DNA of 64,000 nt from Bradyrhizobium nivariense (lineage in GTDB: Bacteria; Pseudomonadota; Alphaproteobacteria; Rhizobiales; Xanthobacteraceae), in NCBI RefSeq assembly GCF_029846715.1, contig NZ_JARVWW010000038.1, forward strand, positions 1 through 64,000. The letters are read 5' to 3'. Of this stretch, positions 35,212 to 43,909 are shown one piece after another. The notes below the pieces were generated by a model. It had not been told where the DNA came from, did no database searches, and saw nothing but the letters and a program-made list of their open reading frames with translations. Position 1 is the stretch's first letter; every line of letters begins with the position of its first letter. The position numbers and the translations under genes are program-made.

Positions 35212-36858
35212 ATGACGAGCTGGCAGAACAATCGCGCGGTGCGTGATGCGCGCATTGCGGCGGGAGCCGGCCTTGCCCGCGGCAAGGTCGTTGAAGCACA
35301 CGACGTCACGCGCCTGCTGGAGGCCGTGATCCGGCCGGGCGACCGGGTTTGCCTGGAGGGCGATAACCAGAAGCAGGCGGATCTGCTGAGCCGCGCGCTG
35401 CTGGCTGTCGATCTCTCCAAGGTCAACGATCTGCACATGGTGCAGTCGGGAGTCGTTCTGCCCGAACATCTGGACCTGTTCGACCGCGGCGTCGCGAAGC
35501 GGCTCGATTATGCCTATTCCGGGCCGCAATCGGCGCGCATCGCGCGTATGCTGTTCGGCGGCAAGATCGAGCTGGGCGCGGTCCATACCTATCTTGAGCT
35601 GTTCGCCCGCTACTTCATCGACCTCACGCCGCATGTCGCGCTGATCGCCGCTGTCAGCGCCGATCGCGAGGGAAATCTCTACACCGGCCCAAACACCGAG
35701 GACACTCCGACCGTGGTCGAGGCGACGGCGTTCAAGGACGGCGTCGTGATCGCCCAGGTCAACGAGATCGTTGAGACCGTTCCGCGGGTGGACATCCCGG
35801 CGGACCGTGTCCACTTCATCGTCAAGGCCGACAAGCCGTTCTTCGTCGAGCCGCTGTTCACACGCGATCCGGCCGCGATCACGGAAGGCCAGATCCTGAC
35901 AGCGATGCTGGCGATCAAGGGTGTCTATGCACCCTATGGCGTGCAACGGCTCAATCACGGCATCGGCTTCAGCACGGCCGCGATCGAGCTCCTGCTGCCG
36001 ACATTCGGCGAGAGGCTGGGCCTGAAGGGCAGGATCGCGACCCACTTCGCGCTGAACCCGCATCCCGCGCTCATTCCCGCCATCGAGTCCGGCTGGGTGC
36101 GGCAGATCCACTCGTTCGGTTCGGAGGTCGGCATGGATGACTACATCCGGGCCAGATCCGATGTCTACTTCACCGGTCCCGACGGCTCGTTGCGCTCCAA
36201 CCGCGCCCTCTGCCAGACCGCCGGGCTCTATGCCTGCGACATGTTCATCGGCTCTACGCTGCAGATCGATCTGCAGGGAAATTCGTCAACCGTCACCACC
36301 TCGCGCATCGCGGGTTTCGGTGGTGCCCCGAATATGGGAGCGGACGCCCGCGGGCGGCGTCATCCGAGCGAGTCCTGGCTGAAGGCCGGAGCGGAGGCCG
36401 ATCCCGACAGTCCGGCGCCGCTACGCCGCGGCCGCAAGCTGGTGGTGCAGATCGGCGAGACTTTCGGCGACAGGAACGTGCCGCTGTTCGTCGAGAAGCT
36501 CGATGCGATCGAGCTCGCCGAGAAGCTGAATCTCGAGCTCGCGCCGGTCATGATCTATGGCGACGACGTCACGCACATCGTCACCGAGGAAGGCGTGGCC
36601 AACCTCTTGCTGTGCCGCACAGCGCAGGAGCGCGAGCAGGCGATCCGCGGCGTCGCCGGCTACACCGATGTCGGTCGCAGGCGCGATCGCAACATGGTCG
36701 CGCATCTGCGGGAACGCGGCGTGATCCGCCGGGCGGAGGATCTCGGCATCAACCCGCTTGACGCGGATCGCAGCCTGCTGGCGGCGCGCTCGATCAAGGA
36801 TCTCGTGCGCTGGTCGGGCGGGCTCTATGCGCCGCCATCGAAATTCAGGAACTGGTGA
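35212..36858 (+). CDS. mdcA: Malonate decarboxylase alpha subunit (acyl-carrier transferase)
   Basis: A 548-residue protein, close to the known length of MdcA (551 in Klebsiella). It swaps acetyl-S-ACP for malonyl-S-ACP on the carrier subunit and releases acetate. Recognisable segments are RPGDRVCLEGDNQKQADLLS near the N-terminus, GPQSARIARMLFGGKIELGA, and SRIAGFGGAPNMGADARGRR. ATG 35212 is favoured because AAGGA lies nine bases before it; ATG 35203 is an alternative. First gene of the compact mdc operon; the downstream genes are spaced 9 bases or overlap. Confidence 0.92.
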   Translation: MTSWQNNRAVRDARIAAGAGLARGKVVEAHDVTRLLEAVIRPGDRVCLEGDNQKQADLLSRALLAVDLSKVNDLHMVQSGVVLPEHLDLFDRGVAKRLDYAYSGPQSARIARMLFGGKIELGAVHTYLELFARYFIDLTPHVALIAAVSADREGNLYTGPNTEDTPTVVEATAFKDGVVIAQVNEIVETVPRVDIPADRVHFIVKADKPFFVEPLFTRDPAAITEGQILTAMLAIKGVYAPYGVQRLNHGIGFSTAAIELLLPTFGERLGLKGRIATHFALNPHPALIPAIESGWVRQIHSFGSEVGMDDYIRARSDVYFTGPDGSLRSNRALCQTAGLYACDMFIGSTLQIDLQGNSSTVTTSRIAGFGGAPNMGADARGRRHPSESWLKAGAEADPDSPAPLRRGRKLVVQIGETFGDRNVPLFVEKLDAIELAEKLNLELAPVMIYGDDVTHIVTEEGVANLLLCRTAQEREQAIRGVAGYTDVGRRRDRNMVAHLRERGVIRRAEDLGINPLDADRSLLAARSIKDLVRWSGGLYAPPSKFRNW

Positions 36859-36867
36859 GGACGGGCC

Positions 36868-37185
36868 ATGGAAGATCTCAGCTTTCAACATCGGGTTCGC
36901 GGGCGTGCAGGCGGCACCAGGCAGAACGCAATTGTCGGCGTGGTGGCCTCGGGCAATCTGGAAGTGCTGGTGGAGCGCGTTTTGCCGGATGCGGAATGCG
37001 TCGTCGATATCAGGACCGCGGCGATGGGCTTCGGCGAGATATGGAGCGCCGTGATCGGCGATTTTGTCGAGCGCTATTCGCCTGGCGGACTGAAGTTCTC
37101 GATCAATGATGGTGGTGCGCGTCCCGACACGGTCTCGCTCCGGCTGGCGCAGGCGGTGCGATCGATCGCGGAGAACGGCCAATGA
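36868..37185 (+). CDS. mdcC: Malonate decarboxylase acyl carrier protein (delta subunit)
   Basis: A 105-residue carrier subunit. Ser28 in IVGVVASGNLEVLVE is the predicted attachment site of the 2'-(5''-phosphoribosyl)-3'-dephospho-CoA group, matching the Klebsiella MdcC motif. It carries acetyl and malonyl groups between the MdcA and MdcD/E active sites. It starts nine bases after mdcA and overlaps mdcD by four bases (ATGA). Confidence 0.92.
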   Translation: MEDLSFQHRVRGRAGGTRQNAIVGVVASGNLEVLVERVLPDAECVVDIRTAAMGFGEIWSAVIGDFVERYSPGGLKFSINDGGARPDTVSLRLAQAVRSIAENGQ

Positions 37186-38129
37186 TCGCCCCGATCAAGG
37201 ATATCGTTCAGGCCGAGCGGGCCCGCAACACCAGCTTCAACGAGGCTTCGGCGCGCACGCGGCTGGCGCTATTGCTTGATGGCGGCAGTCTTGTCGAGTT
37301 CATCGGCCCGGAAGCGCGCGAGGTCAGTCCGCATCTGAAGACTTTCGATCTTCCCGAGCAATATGATGACGGCATCATCGTCGGCCATGGCCGCCTCGAG
37401 GGGGCACCGGTGTTCGTCGCCGCGCAGGAGGGCCGCTTCATGGGCGGTGCCTTTGGCGAGGTGCACGGCGCCAAGCTGACCGGACTGCTCCACGCCGCGC
37501 GCCGGATCGGCTCGATCCCCGTCCTGATCCTGTTCGACACCGGCGGCGTCCGGTTGCAGGAGGCAAATGCCGGCGAGCTCGCCATCGCCGAGATCATGCG
37601 CGCAATGATCGAGGCACGCGCCGCAGGCGTGAAGGTCATCGGCCTGATCGGCGGTCGCTCCGGCTGCTATGGCGGCGGCGGCCTGATCGCGGGCTGTTGC
37701 TCCGCGCTCGCCGTGTCGGAACCCGGGCGCATCGCGGTCTCCGGCCCTGAAGTCATCGAGACCAATCGCGGCGTCGAGGAATTCGACTCCCGCGACCGCG
37801 CTTTGGTCTGGCGCACCATGGGCGGCAAGCACCGGAGGCTGCTCGGCGCCGCCGACGTTTTCGCCGACGACACCGTTCAGGATTTTCGGGAGGCTGCGCT
37901 CGAGTTGCTCGAACTGCTGGGCCCGGTCGGAACTTTCGGCCTCGACAGGTTGAAGGCGGAGCATGAGCGGCTCGCCGAAAGGTTGCGCCGTTTCGGTCGC
38001 TGCGAGGATGCCGTCGACATCTGGACAGCCGAAGGCGTCGCGCATGCGGCGACGGTGCCGGAATTGCCGGCCGACCAATTCATTGCACTTGCCAACAGGA
38101 TCGGGAGGACCAGCCGTGACGCTCGATGA
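37182..38129 (+). CDS. mdcD: Malonate decarboxylase beta subunit
   Basis: A 315-residue carboxyltransferase-fold protein. The characteristic segments are FMGGAFGEVHGAKLTGLLHA, LFDTGGVRLQEANAGE and GGRSGCYGGGGLIAG. With MdcE it decarboxylates malonyl-S-ACP to acetyl-S-ACP and CO2. It overlaps mdcC at ATGA and mdcE by 14 bases, which supports tight stoichiometry. Confidence 0.92.
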   Translation: MIAPIKDIVQAERARNTSFNEASARTRLALLLDGGSLVEFIGPEAREVSPHLKTFDLPEQYDDGIIVGHGRLEGAPVFVAAQEGRFMGGAFGEVHGAKLTGLLHAARRIGSIPVLILFDTGGVRLQEANAGELAIAEIMRAMIEARAAGVKVIGLIGGRSGCYGGGGLIAGCCSALAVSEPGRIAVSGPEVIETNRGVEEFDSRDRALVWRTMGGKHRRLLGAADVFADDTVQDFREAALELLELLGPVGTFGLDRLKAEHERLAERLRRFGRCEDAVDIWTAEGVAHAATVPELPADQFIALANRIGRTSRDAR

Positions 38130-38838
38130 CATTCTCGCCTCGCTGTTTCCTGGCGGCCATGAGATCAGGCACGACGATGGCATCATTGCCGGTTCGGCGA
38201 CGCTGCGCTCTGGTGGCAAGGTACTTGTCATCGGCATCGCGAATCGGACTGCGCTGGGGGTCGACGAAGCGATCAGGCTTTCCGGGCATTTGCTGGATTC
38301 GATCGACAAGGGAAGCGGACCGATTCTGGTCCTCGTCGACAGCGACAGCCAGCGCATGAGCAAGCGTGACGAATTGCTCGGGCTGAACGAGTTCCTCGCG
38401 CATCTGGCGAAGGTGCTGATCCACGCGGACATGCGCGGCCGCCCGACGATCGGTCTTCTCTACGGCCATTCGGCTGCGGGGGCCCTGCTTGCAACGGGCC
38501 TTGCAACCCGTGTGCTGGTCGGATTGCCCGGCGCCGAACCCGCGGTGATGGACCTGCCGTCGATGGCGAAGGTCACCAAATTGTCGATGGCAGCTCTGGA
38601 GGAGAAGGCGAAGTCGACGCCGGTCTTCGCCCCGGGCCTGTCCAATCTCGAGCAGATGGGCGCCGTTCACATGACATGGAGCGATGCCGTCTCGCTCGCC
38701 GAGCAACTGGAGGCGCTGCTCGGCGACATGCCGGCTGTGCAGGATCGACGGGGTGCGCTTGGCAAGGAGCGTGGTGGCCGGCTGAAGGCCGCCGATATCG
38801 CGGAGCGCGTTCGTGACCTCGCCCTGCAAATCCGCTGA
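38116..38838 (+). CDS. mdcE: Malonate decarboxylase gamma subunit
   Basis: A 240-residue protein starting at GTG, with GGGAGGA upstream. The segments SGGKVLVIGIANRTALGVDE, LVDSDSQRMSKRDELLGLNE and GLLYGHSAAGALLATGLAT are typical of MdcE, the partner of MdcD in the decarboxylase reaction. An upstream in-frame start would lie deep within mdcD. The mdcG start lies 26 bases inside its 3' end. Confidence 0.9.
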   Translation: MTLDDILASLFPGGHEIRHDDGIIAGSATLRSGGKVLVIGIANRTALGVDEAIRLSGHLLDSIDKGSGPILVLVDSDSQRMSKRDELLGLNEFLAHLAKVLIHADMRGRPTIGLLYGHSAAGALLATGLATRVLVGLPGAEPAVMDLPSMAKVTKLSMAALEEKAKSTPVFAPGLSNLEQMGAVHMTWSDAVSLAEQLEALLGDMPAVQDRRGALGKERGGRLKAADIAERVRDLALQIR

Positions 38839-39493
38839 ACGGCCACCCCGTCGTCACGACCTCGTCTTCGTCAGCCCCGCAGGCTGGCGCGCGATGCTGG
38901 ATGCGCGCGGCGATCTTGCGACCGATTCCCTTGTCGCGCGCTGGCCTCAAATGAGATGGCCGACGATCAGGCGGCGCGCTTTGCCATACGAGGCGACCGG
39001 CCTCGCGTTGGGCCTGCCCTTGCCGCCTTCGGCCGGCAAGAAGCGGATCTCCTTTCTGGTTGATATCGACCACGTCGTCTCGGTGATAAGGCCGCCGTCG
39101 CTGCAACAGGCGCGGGCTTACGCGCCGCACAACTGGTGGCCAGCGCTCGACCGGCTCGACGCGTTGGCGCTTCGCCATGCGGTGGACGTGCGTGTCTTCG
39201 GCAGCCTGGCCTGGCAGTCGCTGACCGGGCTCGACTATGTGACCGACCATTCCGATCTCGATGTCCTGTTCGAGTTTCGCCGCGAAACCGACGTCGATCG
39301 TTTCGTCGCCGATGTCGCCGCAATCGAGACCGGCGCGCCGATGCGGCTCGACGGCGAGCTGATGGGTGCCGGCGGCGCCGCGGTCAACTGGCGCGAATTC
39401 CACGGTGGCGCAAGCGAGCTTCTGGTCAAGAGCATCGAGCGTGTCGTCCTGCTCGGCAGGCATCAATTCATTTCGGGAGCGATGGGATCATGA
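38813..39493 (+). CDS. mdcG: Malonate decarboxylase holo-ACP synthase
   Basis: A 226-residue nucleotidyltransferase starting at GTG, with GGAG seven bases before it. The Pol-beta-type signature is G130-S131 followed by D148 and D150 in HSDLDVLFEF. It transfers the phosphoribosyl-dephospho-CoA prosthetic group to Ser28 of MdcC. It overlaps mdcE by 26 bases and mdcB by four (ATGA). Length fits the family (about 210). Confidence 0.88.
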   Translation: MTSPCKSAERPPRRHDLVFVSPAGWRAMLDARGDLATDSLVARWPQMRWPTIRRRALPYEATGLALGLPLPPSAGKKRISFLVDIDHVVSVIRPPSLQQARAYAPHNWWPALDRLDALALRHAVDVRVFGSLAWQSLTGLDYVTDHSDLDVLFEFRRETDVDRFVADVAAIETGAPMRLDGELMGAGGAAVNWREFHGGASELLVKSIERVVLLGRHQFISGAMGS

Positions 39494-40371
39494 TCACCAC
39501 GGCCGCAAGAGGCGTGGAACGGCCATCCCTGCGCCGGGCGCAGACGGCGCCCGATGTCTCTGCCATCGGCGCCGTCGCCGCCGATTGCCTCGTCAAGGAG
39601 CTCGAAACCTGGCCGAAGCCGGGCCTGGTGAGCCATGTCGACAATGGCAGTCACGACGACATGGATGCGGGCACGTTTCGTCGCAGTGCTGCGGCCATCA
39701 GGCCCTATCTGCAACGCTTGGCCGATGCGGGCGCGCTCGGCTGCGGTATGGGGCGGCTGCGGATTATCGGCCTGGAGGCAGAGCGCGCCATGTTCGCGGC
39801 GACGTCGGGGATCAACACCCACCGTGGCGCGATCTTCGGGCTCGGCCTGCTGTGCGCGGCGGCCGGCGCGAAGGCCGGCGGGTTGGTCGATCCCGTGCTT
39901 CCGCTCGGCGATGTCGTGGCGCGCCTGTGGGGCGACAGCATCCTCGACGGTCCGGTGTTGCTGCATAGCCATGGCAGCGTGGCCCGCCGCCGTTTTCGCG
40001 CGGGCGGTGCGCGTATCGAGGCCGCGAGGGGATTTCCCAGCGTCTACGGAATCGGCTTGCCGGCCTTGCGCAGGGCCGTGCCTGGCCTGCCGGAGAATAT
40101 GGAAGCAGCCCGCGTCGAGGCGTGCTTTGCCCTGATCGCATCCGTCGAAGACACCAACCTCCTGCATCGCGGCGGGCTCGACGGCCTGCGCTTTGCGCAT
40201 GTCGCGGCGCGGAGCTTCATCGATGCCGGCGGCGTCCGCGCGCCCGGCTGGCGTCCGCGCGCGCAATCGGTCCACGAAAGCTTCGTCGTCCGTCGTCTCA
40301 GCCCGGGTGGATCGGCTGACCTGCTCGCCATGACGCTGTTCGTCGACGCCCATGAGAGGCTGAGCCCATGA
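39490..40371 (+). CDS. mdcB: Triphosphoribosyl-dephospho-CoA synthase
   Basis: A 293-residue protein of the CitG/MdcB family. Motifs are KPGLVSHVDNGSHDDMDAGT, TSGINTHRGAIFGLGLLCAA and SVEDTNLLHRGGLDGL. It joins ATP and dephospho-CoA to make the precursor that MdcG attaches to the carrier. In Klebsiella mdcB follows mdcA; here it sits after mdcG. It overlaps the next gene by ATGA. Confidence 0.9.
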   Translation: MITTAARGVERPSLRRAQTAPDVSAIGAVAADCLVKELETWPKPGLVSHVDNGSHDDMDAGTFRRSAAAIRPYLQRLADAGALGCGMGRLRIIGLEAERAMFAATSGINTHRGAIFGLGLLCAAAGAKAGGLVDPVLPLGDVVARLWGDSILDGPVLLHSHGSVARRRFRAGGARIEAARGFPSVYGIGLPALRRAVPGLPENMEAARVEACFALIASVEDTNLLHRGGLDGLRFAHVAARSFIDAGGVRAPGWRPRAQSVHESFVVRRLSPGGSADLLAMTLFVDAHERLSP

Positions 40372-41318
40372 CGTCGAACGTCATCCTGATGGCGCTGGTG
40401 CCGGTCTTCTTCGTTCTGCTGTTGGGATACGCAGCCGGCAGGTTTCATGTCGTCGACAATCTCCATGTCGATGCTCTCAATGCGCTCGTGATGGATTTTG
40501 CGTTGCCGGCCTCGCTGTTCGCCGCGACCGCCTCGGCGTCGCGCCGCGAGATGATCGAGCAGGTCCCGCTCTTCCTGGTGCTCGGCGTGACGATGCTGCT
40601 GCTCTATCTCGCCTGGTATCTTGCTGCACGCAGGTTCTCCAAGGTGTCCCGGTCGGAGGCGTCGTTACAGGCATTGACGATCGGCTTTCCGAATCTGGCC
40701 GGCGTGGGCCTTCCGATCATGACGTCAGTGGTGGGGCCAACCGGCACCGTCCCGGTTGCTGTCGCGTTGGCGGCGGGCTCGATCCTCATCAGTCCGCTGA
40801 CCCTGATCATGGCGGAAATGGGCGCCGCCAAGGCGCGTGGCGAGCAAATGGCTGCGCGGCAGGTCCTGACGGCAATTCGGCGTGCGATCACCAAGCCGGT
40901 GGTGCTCGCGCCCGCGCTTGGCATCCTGTTCTCGTTGTCGGATGTGAGCCTCGACGCGCTGGCCCATGCGAGCCTCGCGCTGATTGGAAGTTCGGCTGCC
41001 GGCGTCGCCCTGTTCCTCACCGGAGCCATTCTGTCGGCGCAGTCGTTTCGGCTGGATTGGAAGATCACGGCTGCAACCGTGGCCTCGGACATCGTCCGCC
41101 CGCTGCTGGCCGTTGCAGTCATTCGCGCCATTCCGGTCGCGCCCGATGCCGCGAAGACGGCGATTCTGCTCGCCGCTATACCCTCCGGCTTCTTCGGTAT
41201 TTTGTTCGCGGTCAACTACCGGCTGGATTCCGCAAGGGCGGGATCCATGGTCATTGCGAGTACGGCATTCAGTGTCGTGACCCTGGCGATTGCGATCGCA
41301 ATGCTCTTTCCCCATTAG
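40368..41318 (+). CDS. mdcF: AEC-family malonate transporter
   Basis: A 316-residue transporter with about ten transmembrane helices in two five-helix halves, of the auxin efflux carrier family. Typical segments are VFFVLLLGYAAGRFHVVDNL, LNALVMDFALPASLF, and FPNLAGVGLPIMTSVVG. Its place inside the mdc operon points to malonate uptake. It overlaps mdcB by four bases and precedes mdcH by nine. Confidence 0.88.
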   Translation: MTSNVILMALVPVFFVLLLGYAAGRFHVVDNLHVDALNALVMDFALPASLFAATASASRREMIEQVPLFLVLGVTMLLLYLAWYLAARRFSKVSRSEASLQALTIGFPNLAGVGLPIMTSVVGPTGTVPVAVALAAGSILISPLTLIMAEMGAAKARGEQMAARQVLTAIRRAITKPVVLAPALGILFSLSDVSLDALAHASLALIGSSAAGVALFLTGAILSAQSFRLDWKITAATVASDIVRPLLAVAVIRAIPVAPDAAKTAILLAAIPSGFFGILFAVNYRLDSARAGSMVIASTAFSVVTLAIAIAMLFPH

Positions 41319-41327
41319 GCCGCGACC

Positions 41328-42266
41328 ATGACGCTTGCGATCCTCTGCTCGGGACAAGGCGGCCAGCATCGGGACATGTTCGCTCTCACGGGCGACGCGC
41401 CGGAAGCCGCGCAGCTGTTTGCGCATGCGACGACATTGCTCGGTGGCAGGGATCCGCGCGATTTCGTCCGCGGCGAACCTGATGAGGCCCTGCACCGCAA
41501 CCGTGCCGGCCAGATTCTCTGTACCTTGCAGCCGCTCGCTGCGGCGTGTGCGCTCGCAGATGTCATTCCGCGCAGCGTCATCATCGCCGGCTACAGTGTC
41601 GGCGAGGTCGCGGCCTGGGGTGTCGGCGGCTTGTTCGATGCGACCGCCACGCTCGATCTCGTGGCGCGCCGCGCAGAGGCCATGGATGCGGCCACGCGCG
41701 CCGGCGACGGGCTGATTTTTGTCCGCGGTCCTTCCCGGGACGAGGTCGGTCGCCTTTGCGAACGTCACGGCACGGCGATCGCCATCGTCAATCCCGGCGA
41801 TGCCTTTGTCATCGGCGGCGGCCGTGAGGCGCTCAGCAGGATTGCCGAAGACGCGCGGGCGATGCACGCCGCAAGGATCGTCACGCTGCCGATTGAGGTT
41901 GCTTCCCACACCAAACGGCTTGCCGCGGCGTCTGCCGTGTTTCGTGAGACCTTGCGCCAGGCATCGGCGATATTCCCGCCGAAAGCCGGTGTGCGTATTC
42001 TAAGCGGGATAGATGCCGCTCCGGTCGTCTCGGCCGAGACCGGCCTCGACAAGCTTGCCGCGCAGATCTCGCACGCCGTGCAATGGGCAGATTGTCTGCA
42101 AGCCTGTGTCGAAGCGGGCGCAACGGGGTTTCTCGAACTCGGGCCGGGGCACGCGCTGAGCGGAATGGCTGCGGAAATCGCCCCCCGACTCCCGGCGCGC
42201 TCGCTGGATGATTTCAGGAGTCTTCAGGGTGTCCGCGCCTGGATTGCGCGTCACCTCGGCGCCTAG
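41328..42266 (+). CDS. mdcH: Malonate decarboxylase malonyl-CoA:ACP transacylase (epsilon subunit)
   Basis: A 312-residue acyltransferase of FabD type. The nucleophile is Ser90 in IIAGYSVGEVAAWG (GxSxG). The N-terminal CSGQGGQHRDMF and C-terminal FLELGPGHALSGM fit the family. It loads the first malonyl group from malonyl-CoA onto the carrier to start the cycle. It is the last gene of the operon; no MdcR-type LysR regulator follows. Confidence 0.9.
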   Translation: MTLAILCSGQGGQHRDMFALTGDAPEAAQLFAHATTLLGGRDPRDFVRGEPDEALHRNRAGQILCTLQPLAAACALADVIPRSVIIAGYSVGEVAAWGVGGLFDATATLDLVARRAEAMDAATRAGDGLIFVRGPSRDEVGRLCERHGTAIAIVNPGDAFVIGGGREALSRIAEDARAMHAARIVTLPIEVASHTKRLAAASAVFRETLRQASAIFPPKAGVRILSGIDAAPVVSAETGLDKLAAQISHAVQWADCLQACVEAGATGFLELGPGHALSGMAAEIAPRLPARSLDDFRSLQGVRAWIARHLGA

Positions 42267-42314
42267 CGCCGGCTGGTCCGAACAGAGGCTGCCGTCGATC
42301 ACGCCGCACTGTCG

Positions 42315-42410
42315 AAAAAAGGGGCCGTCCTTGGGGAGGACGGCCCCTAGATGCTCGTATGCCCAGGGAGGAGAGAGGCTCGAGCGGTGACTTGGGGGGT
42401 CTCGGTCACC
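42315..42410 (-). ncRNA. Probable trans-acting small RNA with C-rich loops (alpha-r14-like)
   Basis: Read on the minus strand, three hairpins follow one another. First, GGTGAC/GTCACC (42405-42410 with 42386-42391) has a loop with six C residues. Second, GCTCG/CGAGC (42381-42385 with 42353-42357) has a large loop with CCTCTCTCCTCCCTGGG. Third, a perfect 10-bp stem (42338-42347 with 42321-42330) has loop TCCCCAA and then T6 at 42320-42315, a textbook rho-independent terminator. Pyrimidine loops complementary to Shine-Dalgarno sequences are the hallmark of the alphaproteobacterial alpha-r14 family. The family assignment is inference; the hairpins and terminator are visible. The 5' end is not fixed. 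Confidence 0.62.
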
Positions 42411-42757
42411 TAACACGCACAGCATCGCCGATCGCGTAACCAAAGTATTTCACGAACCCCTTCTGTTTCTCATTTCGCATGGTTCGCGAGAAATCCGCGG
42501 GCAGCACGTGAGCCACGTCTTCGATGTCGAAGCCGGATCAACCGCGCGCCGGCCGCTTGCATATCGGTGAGCATTGCTCGTCCCGTCTCTTGGATTCTGC
42601 TGCCGTCGTGACGGCGGCAGAATGCAAATGGTCCATGCTCGAACGATAGGTGCGATCTCACCCCAAGGCTCGTTAAGGATGCTTAACCGGTACTAGATTT
42701 TGCAGATGCGAGGGGTTCCGGTCGCACGTCCGGTTGGGATGAGGGCCGTCTTGCGGA

Positions 42758-43135
42758 CTACGGCGCGTGGCCTGAAAGCGCCCTTTCGAGCCAGCGAATG
42801 ATCTCGTCACCGCTGGAGGGCTTTCCGAGATAGCACTGCGCGCCTGCGGCCATCACGCGCTGGCGCACGGTTTCGCTTGGAAACGCCGTCATGAAGATGA
42901 TCGGGAAATGGCGGCCGGAGGCAATCAGCCGGGCCTGCAGCTCGTCACCGGTGATGACGGGCATCTGGACGTCGGCGATCATGCATGCCGGATCGTCTCC
43001 CGGCGCCCGCAGCAGAAAATCCAGGCCGGATTCGTAGGCCTGGGCCTCGTAGCCGACCGAACGCACGAGGCTCGCAAGCGAGGTGCGAACGCCTTCGTCG
43101 TCGTCCACGATCGCAATCACCGGGGTTTTGGCCAT
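42758..43135 (-). CDS. Single-domain response regulator
   Basis: A 125-residue receiver with no output domain. The acidic pocket is D11/D12/D13, the phospho-acceptor D55 in CMIADVQMP, and a conserved Lys lies in YLGKPSSGDE. It resembles FixJ/NodW receivers without the HTH. It may act as a phosphate sink or protein-protein switch. It lies about 100 bases downstream of the FixJ-like regulator at 43238, in the same orientation, completing a kinase, regulator, receiver array. Confidence 0.82.
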   Translation of the reverse strand: MAKTPVIAIVDDDEGVRTSLASLVRSVGYEAQAYESGLDFLLRAPGDDPACMIADVQMPVITGDELQARLIASGRHFPIIFMTAFPSETVRQRVMAAGAQCYLGKPSSGDEIIRWLERALSGHAP

Positions 43136-43237
43136 GAGCGCACAATCCTGACCGCGGTGTTCCGCAAGGAGGATATCTCCCTTTGCACGGCCGATGACGC
43201 CTTATATGCACCCGGTGCCGTCCCGCCGGAATTATAC

Positions 43238-43909
43238 TCAGGTGTGGTCCGTAGTCCTTCGGGGCTGGGAAACCCCGAGCGCCTCGGCCTTGCGGACAAG
43301 GTCGGCCAGCGACCGGACCTCCATCTTGCGCATGACGTTGCCGCGGTGGATCTTGACCGTGATCTCGCTGAGGCCGATCAGGGCCGCGACCTGCTTGTTC
43401 ATCAGGCCGGCGGTGACATGGCCCATCACCTCGCGCTCGCGCGCCGTCAGAGTCTCGTATTGGGCGCGGATATCCTCCTTGGTCGCGGCTTCGGCACGGT
43501 CCTGCGCGTCGCGCTCGAGTGCCGCCGTGACCGCATCGAGCATGTCCTGGTCGCGAAACGGCTTGGCGAGGAAATCGACCGCGCCGGCCTTCATGGCACG
43601 CACCGACATCGGAATGTCGCCATGACCGGTCATGAAGATGATGGGATGTCTGATGCCCTGCCGGATGAGCTGGCCCTGCAAATCGAGCCCGCTCACGCCG
43701 GGAAGGCGGACGTCCAGCACGATGCAGCCTGGGCGGTCCGGCAGTGCGCCGCCGAGCAGTTCGGCGGGCGAGGCGAACAGACGCGTCTCGAGGCCGACGG
43801 ATCGGAACAGGCTGTCGAGCGAGGCGCGGATCCCGGCGTCGTCATCAACGATGATGACAACCGAGTTGAGGGATTGGGCAGGCGGCTGCATTTGGTCTGG
43901 TCGTGTCAT
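43238..43909 (-). CDS. FixJ/NodW-family response regulator
   Basis: A 223-residue regulator. The receiver domain has D22/D23/D24, phospho-acceptor D66 in GCIVLDVRLPG and Lys in FLAKPFRD. The LuxR-type HTH has LTAREREVMGHVTAGLMNKQ followed by VAALIGLSEITVKIHRGNVM. It overlaps the upstream kinase gene by four bases (ATGA), so kinase and regulator are translationally coupled. Such pairs in Bradyrhizobium include FixLJ and NodVW/NwsAB; the target here is unknown. Confidence 0.86.
   Translation of the reverse strand: MTRPDQMQPPAQSLNSVVIIVDDDAGIRASLDSLFRSVGLETRLFASPAELLGGALPDRPGCIVLDVRLPGVSGLDLQGQLIRQGIRHPIIFMTGHGDIPMSVRAMKAGAVDFLAKPFRDQDMLDAVTAALERDAQDRAEAATKEDIRAQYETLTAREREVMGHVTAGLMNKQVAALIGLSEITVKIHRGNVMRKMEVRSLADLVRKAEALGVSQPRRTTDHT

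Noticed and set aside
42321-42347. Terminator of mdcH
   Set aside because: The T-run follows the hairpin only on the minus strand, so it primarily ends a minus-strand transcript; it may still act weakly on the plus strand.
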